Positions 43,084 to 50,568 of a DNA stretch of 64,000 nucleotides are shown here, one piece after another. Numbering within the stretch: position 1 is the stretch's first letter; every line of letters starts with the position of its first letter. Origin of the DNA: Chloroflexota bacterium (GTDB lineage: Bacteria; Chloroflexota; Anaerolineae; Aggregatilineales; Phototrophicaceae); assembly GCA_026709625.1 (NCBI GenBank), contig JAPOSR010000051.1:36995-100994 (forward strand), written 5' to 3'. The notes beneath the pieces were generated by a model. It worked only from the letters and a program-made list of their open reading frames with translations, made no database searches and was not told the origin of the DNA. A program made the position numbers and the translations under genes.

Positions 43084-43110
43084 AGCGCGCGCCTGTCCCT
43101 AATGAAAAAC

Positions 43111-43121
43111 TGTGCTATACT
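43111..43121 (+). promoter_or_regulatory. Extended -10 promoter of the Nudix gene
   Basis: TGTGCTATACT, i.e. TRTGn plus TATACT, 91 bases before the start codon, immediately after repeat copy 5. Confidence 0.5.
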
Positions 43122-43211
43122 GCTCAATCTTGCCTGGTGAACCTGTATCCGCAGGCGAATGTGCGACATCCACGCCGCGTTGAGCGAAAGACTATTCGCG
43201 CCTGTAAAGAC

Positions 43212-43700
43212 ATGATCATGTTAAGAGAAATCCAATCGCAGCGACTCATCAACCGGCGGGTGCGCGCCATCTTGCTCACCGGCCGCGACTCGGCGTTGTT
43301 GATCAAGCGCGTCAAGCCACACAAGCGCCTGCCCTATTGGGTCGCGCCGGGCGGTGGGGTCGAAAGCCGCGACAGCGACCTCATCGCAGCGCTGCGCCGC
43401 GAATTGCGTGAAGAGCTGGGCGCGCGGGCGACGGTGCTGGAAAAAGCCTTCGTGCTTGAGCATCACAAAGCCGGCAAGCAGTTGGAAGAGCATTTCTTTG
43501 TTTGCCGGCTGCAAGAATATGACCTCAGCAAGCGCTGTGGACCTGAATTTGCTGATCCCACTCGTGGCGAATTCATCCCGCAAGAAGTCCCGCTGGACGC
43601 GCTGGCATTATGCCGCATCAACATCAAGACCGGGCAGCTGCGCGACTGGATGCTGCGCAACCTCGATGGCTTGCGCGAGATGCAGCGAATGCCCGTGTAA
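43212..43700 (+). CDS. Nudix hydrolase
   Basis: 162 residues from the ATG at 43212 (a second ATG at 43218 is possible). The Nudix box reads 'GGGVESRDSDLIAALRRELREELGA' in two parts: the catalytic REL-x-EE-x-G is intact, while the first Glu of the box is Asp. The family cleaves nucleoside diphosphates linked to other moieties, with Mg. 'RRVRAILLTGRDSALLIKRVKPH' precedes it. The ORF extends upstream through the repeat, which is not considered coding. Confidence 0.88.
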   Translation: MIMLREIQSQRLINRRVRAILLTGRDSALLIKRVKPHKRLPYWVAPGGGVESRDSDLIAALRRELREELGARATVLEKAFVLEHHKAGKQLEEHFFVCRLQEYDLSKRCGPEFADPTRGEFIPQEVPLDALALCRINIKTGQLRDWMLRNLDGLREMQRMPV

Positions 43701-43888
43701 TGATCGTGCAGCATTGACGAAATCGCCGCGAACTTTGTACGCATGACTCATGGGCATTTGCCGGCGCGCTCGACAACAGCCCCACCCAAGCCAGACCTGA
43801 GAATGTCACGAAGCGCGCGCTGCCTCGCAATTGCCGCCCCGCCGCGACTGCATTATGATGATGGCGGGCAAGAGCAGGAGAGCCGCGC

Positions 43889-44746
43889 ATGCGCATCACC
43901 ATCGGCTTGGCGCAGATCTATCCCAAACTGGGCGATATTCAACACAACCTCGCCGCGCACTTGCAGACGATCGCCGCGGCGCGCGAACAGGGCGTCGACC
44001 TGCTCGTCTTTCCGGAATTGTCGCTGGCCGGCTACCAGGTGCAAGACCTCGTGCCCGAAGTGTCGCTGCGCAGCGATGCCAGCGATGCCGTCTTTGCCGA
44101 GCTGCTGGCAGCCAGCGCCGATATCGACCTCGTGGTGGGCTTTGTGCACGAAGACAAACGCAAGCGCTTTTATATCGCCAATGCCTACTTGTCGGCTGGC
44201 GCAGTCCTGCACATTCATCACAAACTCTACCTGCCCACCTATGCCATGTTTGACGAATCGCGCTACTTCGCCCAAGGCAACAGCGTGCGCGCTTTTGACA
44301 CGCGCTTTGGCCGGCTGGGCATGTTAATCTGCGAAGACTTTTGGCATGTTTCGCCAGCCTGGCTGCTCTGGCTCGATGGCGCCGATATGCTCATCCTCAA
44401 CAGCAGCAGCCCGTCGCGCGGCTTGAACGAGGGCGATCGACTCGGCGGCACGCGCTGGGTCGAGTTGGTGAATCAAGCCTATGGCAGCATGTTCACCGCT
44501 TATGTGCTGCACTGCAACCGCGTCGGCTATGAAGATGGCAAGAACTTCTGGGGCGGCTCATCGGTGGTCGACCCCGATGGCGAGTTCATGACGCGCGGTC
44601 TCTATTTTGACGAAGCGCTCATCACGCAGGAGATCGATCTGAATCAGCTGCATCGGACGCGCGCGCGCCTGCCCCTGCTGCGCGATGAACGACCCGGGCT
44701 GGTGAGGCGGGAGCTGGGGCGGATTTTGAGCGAGAATCTGGGTTGA
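43889..44746 (+). CDS. Carbon-nitrogen hydrolase (nitrilase superfamily)
   Basis: 285 residues from the ATG at 43889 behind AGGAGAG. The Glu-Lys-Cys triad is visible: Glu in 'LLVFPELSLAGY', Lys in 'HIHHKLYLP', Cys in 'LGMLICEDFWH'. The pattern 'GLAQIYPKLGDIQHNLA' and 'GYQVQDLV' resembles the glutaminase domain of NAD synthetase and related amidases, but no synthetase domain is attached. It hydrolyses an amide or nitrile; substrate unknown. Confidence 0.9.
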   Translation: MRITIGLAQIYPKLGDIQHNLAAHLQTIAAAREQGVDLLVFPELSLAGYQVQDLVPEVSLRSDASDAVFAELLAASADIDLVVGFVHEDKRKRFYIANAYLSAGAVLHIHHKLYLPTYAMFDESRYFAQGNSVRAFDTRFGRLGMLICEDFWHVSPAWLLWLDGADMLILNSSSPSRGLNEGDRLGGTRWVELVNQAYGSMFTAYVLHCNRVGYEDGKNFWGGSSVVDPDGEFMTRGLYFDEALITQEIDLNQLHRTRARLPLLRDERPGLVRRELGRILSENLG

Positions 44747-44835
44747 TGGGCAATCCCTCAGCCCTTTTCTGAAACAGCTTCTGCGCTATTTGTGGGCCTC
44801 CCCCAATAATTTGGGCGCTAAGAAGCCTGCCAGGC

Positions 44836-44846
44836 TGTGCTATAAT
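44836..44846 (+). promoter_or_regulatory. Extended -10 promoter of the SPFH gene
   Basis: TGTGCTATAAT: a consensus -10 with upstream TRTG. No -35 at correct spacing is apparent. The start codon is 49 bases downstream. Confidence 0.7.
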
Positions 44847-44894
44847 CATGCTGAAGAGAAAAAACAAAGTCTCAGCGACGAGTGAGGAGCAGTC

Positions 44895-45932
44895 ATGAAC
44901 TTCGGTGGATTATTGAGCGTTGTCGCGATTCTCGCCTTTGGCGTGGGCATATTGGGCGTGGCCTTTGCCTTCACGCTGGCATCGCAGAACCGCCCGGCTC
45001 GCGGCGGATATATGCTGGCTGTGTTCGGTTTTGTGGCGGGCATCGTGCTTTTCATCATCAGTTCGGGCATCTTGATCGTGCAGCCAGCCCGCGCCGCCGT
45101 CATCGTCAATGTCTTGTCTGGCGAGTTGGAGGTTCCAGCCCGCGCGCCTGGCACCTCCATCATCATTCCCGGTTTACAAGAGTACATCATCTATCCCACC
45201 GACCTGCAGGAATACACCATGTCGGGCATCGCCAGCGAAGGTCGCATCCAGGGCAATGACGCCGTTGAAGCGCTGACCGTTGACGGGCAAGTCGTGCGGC
45301 TGGATATCACCGTGCTCTATCGGCTCGACCGCGAAAATATCAACGACATTCACCTGACCCTGCAAAGTCGCTATGAAACCGACTTTATCCGCCCCACCGT
45401 GCGGGCGGTGGCTCGTGATGTCGTTTCGCAGTTCGAGGCGCAAGCCATTTATGGCGTCGAGCGCGAGGCGCTTGGCGGGCGCATCGGCGAAGCGGTGTCG
45501 GCGCGCATGGCAGAACGCGGCTTGACCTTGACCTCGTTGCTGGTGCGCCAGATCGAGTTCAACGAATCCTTCGCCCAATCCATCGAAGAAAAGCAGATTG
45601 AAGAGCAGCGTCTGCAGCGGGCTCGCACAGAAGCTGAACGTGTCCGCACCGAAGCCGGCGGTCGCGCCGACGCCGCTATCGAAGCCGCGCGTGGTCGCGC
45701 CGAAGCCCGCAAGGTCGAAGCCGAAGCCGAAGCTGAAGCCCTGCGCGTCATCAGCGACCAGATCGCCGCCAACCCCAACCTCATCCAGTATCTGTATGTC
45801 GCCAACTTGTCGGACAATGTGTCCTTCGCCTTGCTGCCATCGGATACGCCCTTCCTGTTCAATGTGGACGACTTCACCCAGCTCGACGAAGGTTTCCAAG
45901 CGCCTGAGGTCGACTTGCAGGTCGAAGGCTAG
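44895..45932 (+). CDS. SPFH/prohibitin-family membrane protein
   Basis: 345 residues from the ATG at 44895 (GAGGAG 5 bases upstream). Two N-terminal TM helices (about 5-65) are followed by the SPFH/band-7 domain ('VIVNVLSGELEVPARAPGTSII', 'ALTVDGQVVRLDITVLYRLD', 'FIRPTVRAVARDVVSQFEA') and a long Ala/Glu/Arg coiled coil ('EEKQIEEQRLQRARTEAERVRTEA'). Such proteins form oligomeric rings at membranes and scaffold proteases or microdomains. Monocistronic, with its own promoter. Confidence 0.9.
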   Translation: MNFGGLLSVVAILAFGVGILGVAFAFTLASQNRPARGGYMLAVFGFVAGIVLFIISSGILIVQPARAAVIVNVLSGELEVPARAPGTSIIIPGLQEYIIYPTDLQEYTMSGIASEGRIQGNDAVEALTVDGQVVRLDITVLYRLDRENINDIHLTLQSRYETDFIRPTVRAVARDVVSQFEAQAIYGVEREALGGRIGEAVSARMAERGLTLTSLLVRQIEFNESFAQSIEEKQIEEQRLQRARTEAERVRTEAGGRADAAIEAARGRAEARKVEAEAEAEALRVISDQIAANPNLIQYLYVANLSDNVSFALLPSDTPFLFNVDDFTQLDEGFQAPEVDLQVEG

Positions 45933-45948
45933 CGGCAACGTTGCCCTT

Positions 45949-45972
45949 TCCCCTAGAACGGGGGAAGGGGAT
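45949..45972 (-). repeat. Short fragment of the dispersed repeat core, reverse orientation
   Basis: The plus strand reads TTTCCCCTAGAACGGGGGAAGGGG. Its reverse complement matches the CCCCTTCCCCCGTTCT core found in copies at 48444 and 53386. It is the only reverse-oriented piece and may be chance similarity or a remnant. It can also form a hairpin. Confidence 0.4.
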
Positions 45973-45998
45973 TTCATCTGTAATCTCGCAAGAGACCG

Positions 45999-46030
45999 AA
46001 GCCCCTCCCGCTTTCATGTGGCAGGGGCTT
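45999..46030. terminator. Hairpin between convergent genes, possible bidirectional terminator
   Basis: AAGCCCCT (45999-46006) and AGGGGCTT (46023-46030) form an exact 8-bp stem between the convergent SPFH and protease genes. T-tracts are weak on both sides. Confidence 0.45.
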
Positions 46031-46053
46031 GAGTTGTCGGTGTGAGCAGCGCG

Positions 46054-47139
46054 CTACAAGCGCACATCCAACGTTTCCAGCACCGTCTCGATAGGCGTAA
46101 AGATTGTCGCGCGCCGCGAGCCAGCGAATAACAAGCCCACCGCTTTCAAACTGTCGCCCGCCACGACCAGCGCGCCGGAATCGCCACCTTGGCTCATGGG
46201 CGTGGTGATGGTCTGCCCGGCGAAGCGCGCATTCAGATTTTCTCCATACGATACATCCACTGTCGCATTCATCAGCGTGACACTGCCCGTGGTATAACCA
46301 GTGGTGCGCCCATGTTTGCGCACGGTCATACCCAGCCGCGCTTTGACGATCCCGTTGGGGCGTCCGATATCGGCGATGCTCTGTTGAAACATCATCGGGT
46401 TGTTGGGGCGCGCCACAGCCGCATCAATGCGATTGGGAAAGATCGTCTGTCCCGCTTGCGCCTGGGGCAAAGTAATCGCCGCCAGCCGTTTTGATGAACC
46501 GCTCAGAGCGCTCAAGGCATTGCCCACTGTCACAAACATCTCGACGATATCACAGCCGCCCGGCGGGAAGAGCGGTGGCGGCGTGGTGGGCGGTTGGGCT
46601 GGAATAGGACCGTTTTGGTTATAAAAACGCAGCATCTCGTAGCGATGCAGCTTCGCCACCACATCATCGGGGCGCAGGCCGTGGTCGGTTGTGCCCGGCT
46701 GCAGCACTGCATCGCCAATAGCGGCTTGGTTGCTGTTTGCCAGCACGTGATTGTTGGAGAGCAGCAGTGGCTCGCCCGTCTGGTTGTCAAAGACGATCGC
46801 GCCCAGTGTGCCGGCCGTCACCTTATAATGTCCGATGCTGACGCCAGCCGGGATATTCGGACGAAAGCGGTCGCGCGGGTTCAACTGCGCTTCGAGCCGC
46901 CCAATTTCGATGACATCGGTGCGCGCGCCATTGACATCTGGCGGCACCAAGTCTTCTGCGCTCAGCGCTTCGATCGGTTTCTTCTGCTCCACCAGCACAG
47001 CCATCGCCAGTTGGTCGGTGGCCTGCTCTTTGTAGTTGCGAAAGCCGATGGCGACGCCCACTACGCCACGCCGCCGCAGCAAATCGTCTTGCGACAGCCG
47101 CTGCGCTTCCAGCAATTGATGAAACAGGTCCAGTGACAT
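46054..47139 (-). CDS. Chymotrypsin-fold serine protease (Nal1-like)
   Basis: 361 residues from the ATG at 47139. Catalytic His in 'LLLSNNHVLANSN' and Ser in 'SQGGDSGALVV' are clear; 'MTVRKHGRTTGYTTGSV' precedes the active site, as in the bacterial NAL1-like S1 group. An N-terminal all-alpha segment ('VVGVAIGFRNYKEQATDQLAMAVLVEQK') resembles the conserved cap of this group. No signal peptide is visible, so it is probably cytosolic or released another way. A Pro-rich insert (PAQPPTTPPPLFPPGG) lies mid-protein. Confidence 0.82.
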   Translation of the reverse strand: MSLDLFHQLLEAQRLSQDDLLRRRGVVGVAIGFRNYKEQATDQLAMAVLVEQKKPIEALSAEDLVPPDVNGARTDVIEIGRLEAQLNPRDRFRPNIPAGVSIGHYKVTAGTLGAIVFDNQTGEPLLLSNNHVLANSNQAAIGDAVLQPGTTDHGLRPDDVVAKLHRYEMLRFYNQNGPIPAQPPTTPPPLFPPGGCDIVEMFVTVGNALSALSGSSKRLAAITLPQAQAGQTIFPNRIDAAVARPNNPMMFQQSIADIGRPNGIVKARLGMTVRKHGRTTGYTTGSVTLMNATVDVSYGENLNARFAGQTITTPMSQGGDSGALVVAGDSLKAVGLLFAGSRRATIFTPIETVLETLDVRL

Positions 47140-47208
47140 GCGCCCCGGCCTCGCGCGTCGGATACGACAATAGTATACAGGCAAGCGCCGAGCGTGGATA
47201 AGCGGGCG

Positions 47209-48321
47209 CTAGGCGGACAGATTCTTCAAGCCGCTGCCTGTCAGCGTAATCACCAACTCTGTCGCATCACCCAATTGCGCGCGGATTTGCGGCAGGGCTG
47301 CGACTGGCGCGGCGCTGGTCGCTTCGATCATGAATCCTCGCGAGCGCATGCGTCGCTGCGCGTCCAAAATCTCGGCATTGTCAACGCGCAGAGCCAAGCC
47401 TTGGCTGGCTGCGATCGCTCGCAAAATCTGCTGCCCCCGCACCGGCTCGTCCACCAGGATGCCATCCGCCACGCTTGCGCCGCGAATGCCAGTCGCCGGT
47501 GTGTCTGCGCCCGCTTCCCAGGCGCGCACGATCGGGTCAACGCCTGTCGACTGCACGGCGATTAGACGAGGGATCTGCGCAAGCAGCCCAGCTGCATGCA
47601 GCGCCAAGAAGCCGCGGTACATGCCCAGAAACAATCCGCCATGTCCCACCGGCATCGCCACAGCCTCGGGCGCGCGCCGCCCCAGCTGTTCCCAGATTTC
47701 CCAAGCCGCGGTCTGCTGCCCCAGGACAAAACTTGGATTCCAGGCGTGGCTGGCATAGTGCCGGCCTCTGGCTGCGGCATAGATCTCCGCGGGCAGATCT
47801 GCCGATTCGATGATTTCGCCGCCATACGCGCGGATATGCGCTTTTTTGCTTGCGACCGCGCTGGCTTTGGGCACATAGACTGTCGCCCGTATGCCTGCCA
47901 GCGCCGCATACGCTGCCAGCGAAGCGCCCGCATTGCCCGACGAATTGTCCATTGCCTCAGCAGCGCCGGCGCTTGCCAGGTGATTCAGCATAACAGCCAC
48001 GCCGCGGTCTTTGAACGAGCCAGTTGGATTCAAGTACTCTTGCTTGGCATAAAAGCGCGCGCCATCCAGATGCAAGGGCGTGAGCGGTGTCATTCCTTCG
48101 CCCAGGCTGAATCGCCGCTGGACGGGCAGAAATGCCTGATAGCGCCACAGCGAGAAATCGTCAGGCACAATCTGCGCGGGGGCGAATGTCGGCAGCGCAG
48201 CCCAATCCAGCATGCCGCCGCAATAGCGACAGCGCCAGTTGGTGGCTTGCGCCGTCATTCCGCAAGCATTGCAAAGTATTCGCGCCAAAATTGGGCTTCT
48301 TTCTCTGGCGAACGCCGGCAT
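47209..48321 (-). CDS. thrC: Threonine synthase-like PLP enzyme
   Basis: 370 residues from the ATG at 48321. An N-terminal zinc ribbon 'CNACG...CRYCGG' precedes a fold-type II PLP enzyme with the PLP lysine in 'NPTGSFKDRGVAVML', 'NSSGNAGASLAAYAA' and C-terminal 'ITLTGSGLKN'. It converts O-phosphohomoserine to threonine. Start choice is uncertain: TGTGATACAAT at 48330-48320 on this strand looks like an extended -10 overlapping the ATG, and a TTG at 48288 preceded by AGAAAGAAG would give MARILCNACG. The true start may be 11 codons later. Confidence 0.88.
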   Translation of the reverse strand: MPAFARERSPILARILCNACGMTAQATNWRCRYCGGMLDWAALPTFAPAQIVPDDFSLWRYQAFLPVQRRFSLGEGMTPLTPLHLDGARFYAKQEYLNPTGSFKDRGVAVMLNHLASAGAAEAMDNSSGNAGASLAAYAALAGIRATVYVPKASAVASKKAHIRAYGGEIIESADLPAEIYAAARGRHYASHAWNPSFVLGQQTAAWEIWEQLGRRAPEAVAMPVGHGGLFLGMYRGFLALHAAGLLAQIPRLIAVQSTGVDPIVRAWEAGADTPATGIRGASVADGILVDEPVRGQQILRAIAASQGLALRVDNAEILDAQRRMRSRGFMIEATSAAPVAALPQIRAQLGDATELVITLTGSGLKNLSA

Positions 48322-48443
48322 TGTATCACAGCGCCAGGCATCTTGACCGACTGCTTCATGCCGTCGAGAGCGCAACGATTTTTCCGCAGGCGCGTATAGA
48401 CAGCTCTCGGCGCGCTCGCTGGCAAGATTTGACATATCGCCTC

Positions 48444-48625
48444 GGTGGAGACGCGTTGCTTTGCCCCCCCAAACCCCACCCCGACCGCCTGTGTCTACGC
48501 GGCGCAAAATGAGGGAGGGCTACCATGCTGCGCAAACGCAGGAAAAACTCCCCTTCCCCCGTTCTGGGGGCAAGGGGCCGGGGGATGGGGGGCTTGCTTG
48601 CCATATTCACGCATTCACCACTCCC
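48444..48625 (+). repeat. Dispersed GC-rich repeat, copy 6 (long type, left end eroded)
   Basis: Starts at GGTGGAGACGCGTTGCTTTG (left terminal repeat not recognisable). It contains GACCGCCTGTGTCTACGCGG and CCCCTTCCCCCGTTCTGGG, and ends CATATTCACGCATTCACCAC. It lies between the divergent thrC and moaA genes and accounts for most of that ~380-base gap. Confidence 0.8.
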
Positions 48626-48657
48626 GACCGTTTGCAGTAGGGGATTTGCGCATGTTT

Positions 48658-48668
48658 TGTGCTAAAAT
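48658..48668 (+). promoter_or_regulatory. Extended -10 promoter of moaA
   Basis: TGTGCTAAAAT, 35 bases before the moaA ATG and just after repeat copy 6. No molybdenum-cofactor riboswitch is evident in the short leader. Confidence 0.55.
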
Positions 48669-48703
48669 CGGTCAAATTCGCCGCAAGAGCTGGCACGGTG
48701 CCC

Positions 48704-49723
48704 ATGACTCTGCAGGACCGCTTTGAACGCCCCTTGCGCGACTTGCGCATTTCGGTAACCGACCGCTGCAATTTTCGCTGTCCTTATTGCATGCCCGCCG
48801 AGATCTTTGGCGAGCGTTACCAATTTCTGCCCAAGCCGCAGTTGTTGACCTTCGAAGAGATCGCCCGCATCACCCGCGTCATTGTGCGCCATGGCGCGGG
48901 GAAAATTCGCCTCACCGGTGGCGAGCCGCTGCTGCGACAAGGCATTGAAGAGCTGGTGGCTATGCTTGCGGAGATCGATGGCGTGGCTGACCTGGCCATG
49001 ACCACCAATGCTTTTTTGCTGCCGCAGAAGGTCGAAGCGCTCAGAGAGGCCGGGCTGCAACGGCTGACGATCAGCCTGGACACGCTGGACGACGCTGTTT
49101 TTCGCCAGATGAATGGCGGACGCTCTGGGGTCGACAAGGTGCTCGCGGGCATCACAGCTGCTGAACAGGCTGGTTTCTCGCCACTCAAGATCAATGCTGT
49201 TGTGCAGCGCGGCGTGAACGACCACACCTTGGTCGAATTGGCTCGCTTCTTCAAGGCGCGCGGGCATATCGTGCGCTTCATAGAGTACATGGATGTGGGA
49301 AACCGCAATGGCTGGCAGATGGATCAAGTGCTGCCATCCAGCCAGGTCGTCGAGCTTGTGGATGCCGAGATGCCGCTGGAACCCGCGCCGGGCAATTACT
49401 ATGGCGAGGTGGCGCAACGGTATCAATATCGCGACGGCAAAGGCGAGATCGGGCTCATCAGTTCGGTTACGCAGCCGTTTTGTGGCGCTTGCACCCGCCT
49501 GCGCCTATCGCCAGAAGGCCAGATCTTCACCTGTCTGTTTGGCGCAAAAGGCGCTAATCTGCGCGACCCTCTGCGGGCGGGCGCCAGCGATGATGAGCTG
49601 GCGGCCATTATCAGCCGCACCTGGCGCGCGCGCAGCGACCGCTACTCCGAAATCCGCAGCTCGCTCACCAAAGCCGCCCGCGAAGACCGGCGCAAGGTGG
49701 AGATGTATCACATCGGCGGCTAG
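48704..49723 (+). CDS. moaA: GTP 3',8-cyclase MoaA
   Basis: 339 residues from the ATG at 48704. The radical-SAM cluster motif CxxxCxxC is in 'ISVTDRCNFRCPYCMPAE'. 'KIRLTGGEPLLRQGIEELV' and 'TNAFLLPQKVEALREAGLQRLTISLDTL' are canonical. The C-terminal second [4Fe-4S] site is 'PFCGACTRLRLSPEGQIFTCLF', and the tail ends 'MYHIGG', keeping the essential GG. It catalyses the first step of molybdenum cofactor synthesis. No other moa genes lie nearby. Confidence 0.96.
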   Translation: MTLQDRFERPLRDLRISVTDRCNFRCPYCMPAEIFGERYQFLPKPQLLTFEEIARITRVIVRHGAGKIRLTGGEPLLRQGIEELVAMLAEIDGVADLAMTTNAFLLPQKVEALREAGLQRLTISLDTLDDAVFRQMNGGRSGVDKVLAGITAAEQAGFSPLKINAVVQRGVNDHTLVELARFFKARGHIVRFIEYMDVGNRNGWQMDQVLPSSQVVELVDAEMPLEPAPGNYYGEVAQRYQYRDGKGEIGLISSVTQPFCGACTRLRLSPEGQIFTCLFGAKGANLRDPLRAGASDDELAAIISRTWRARSDRYSEIRSSLTKAAREDRRKVEMYHIGG

Positions 49724-49794
49724 CTGCGGCCAGTTTGAACCAGGCTGTGGCTATGCTAAGCTGACGGCAAAGACAAATGGGCGAGGAAAGAGCG

Positions 49795-50565
49795 ATGTCC
49801 AATGCAGATTTTGATTTGAGCGGACAGACGGCGCTGATCACCGGCGCGGGCCGGGGCATCGGCTTGGCGACGGCGCGCCGGCTGGCTGCTGCTGGCGCTG
49901 ATGTGATCATTGCCGAATACATCGCCAAAAACGGGCGCAATGCCGCCGCCGAGATCGAAAGCATGGGGCGCAGATCGCTGTTCATCGAGGTCGATGTGCG
50001 CGACTCGGGCAGTGTGAACGCCATGGCCAAGACCGCGCTGGCTGCCTTCCCGCAGATTGACATGTTGGTTTGCAATGCCGGCATCGCCCAAGGCATCAGA
50101 GCCGAAGATATGACCGATGCCGATTGGTTGAATATGATGGCGGTCAACCTGAACGGGGTCTTTTATTGCTGTCGGGCGGTCGGGCGGCACATGCTGGAAC
50201 TTGGCCGTGGCAGCATCGTCAACACGGCATCCATGTCGGGCATGATATCCAATACGCCCCAGCCACAAGCCCATTACAATGCAGCCAAGGCTGGCGTCAT
50301 CTTGCTGACCAAGTCGCTGGCTGGCGAATGGGCGGATCGCGGCGTGCGCGTCAATTGCGTGTCGCCCGGCTACATCGGCACGGATATGACCGCGGCCGGC
50401 ATGCAAAACCCCGATTGGTATCCCACTTGGCTGGCGATGACCCCGCAGGGCAGGGTGGGCAAGCCTGAAGATGTGGCGGCTGCGATCTATTACCTGGCTT
50501 CGCCGGCCGCCGCTTATACAACTGGCGCGAATCTGGTCGTGGATGGCGGCTATACCAGTTGGTAG
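49795..50565 (+). CDS. SDR family oxidoreductase
   Basis: 256 residues from the ATG at 49795 (GAGGAAAG upstream). Classical SDR: cofactor motif 'ALITGAGRGIGLATA', 'LVCNAGIAQGI', catalytic Ser in 'SIVNTASMSGM' and Tyr/Lys in 'QAHYNAAKAGV'; 'EYIAKNG' after beta-2 suggests NAD(H). It resembles polyol/gluconate dehydrogenases and FabG homologues; substrate not determinable. Ends 3 bases before the stop of the convergent TPR gene. TATGCTAAGCT at 49753 may be its -10. Confidence 0.92.
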   Translation: MSNADFDLSGQTALITGAGRGIGLATARRLAAAGADVIIAEYIAKNGRNAAAEIESMGRRSLFIEVDVRDSGSVNAMAKTALAAFPQIDMLVCNAGIAQGIRAEDMTDADWLNMMAVNLNGVFYCCRAVGRHMLELGRGSIVNTASMSGMISNTPQPQAHYNAAKAGVILLTKSLAGEWADRGVRVNCVSPGYIGTDMTAAGMQNPDWYPTWLAMTPQGRVGKPEDVAAAIYYLASPAAAYTTGANLVVDGGYTSW

Positions 50566-50568
50566 GGA

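Noticed and set aside
42918..43211. N-terminal extension of the Nudix protein
   Set aside because: The extension is repeat sequence plus promoter region. The conserved protein begins at 43212.
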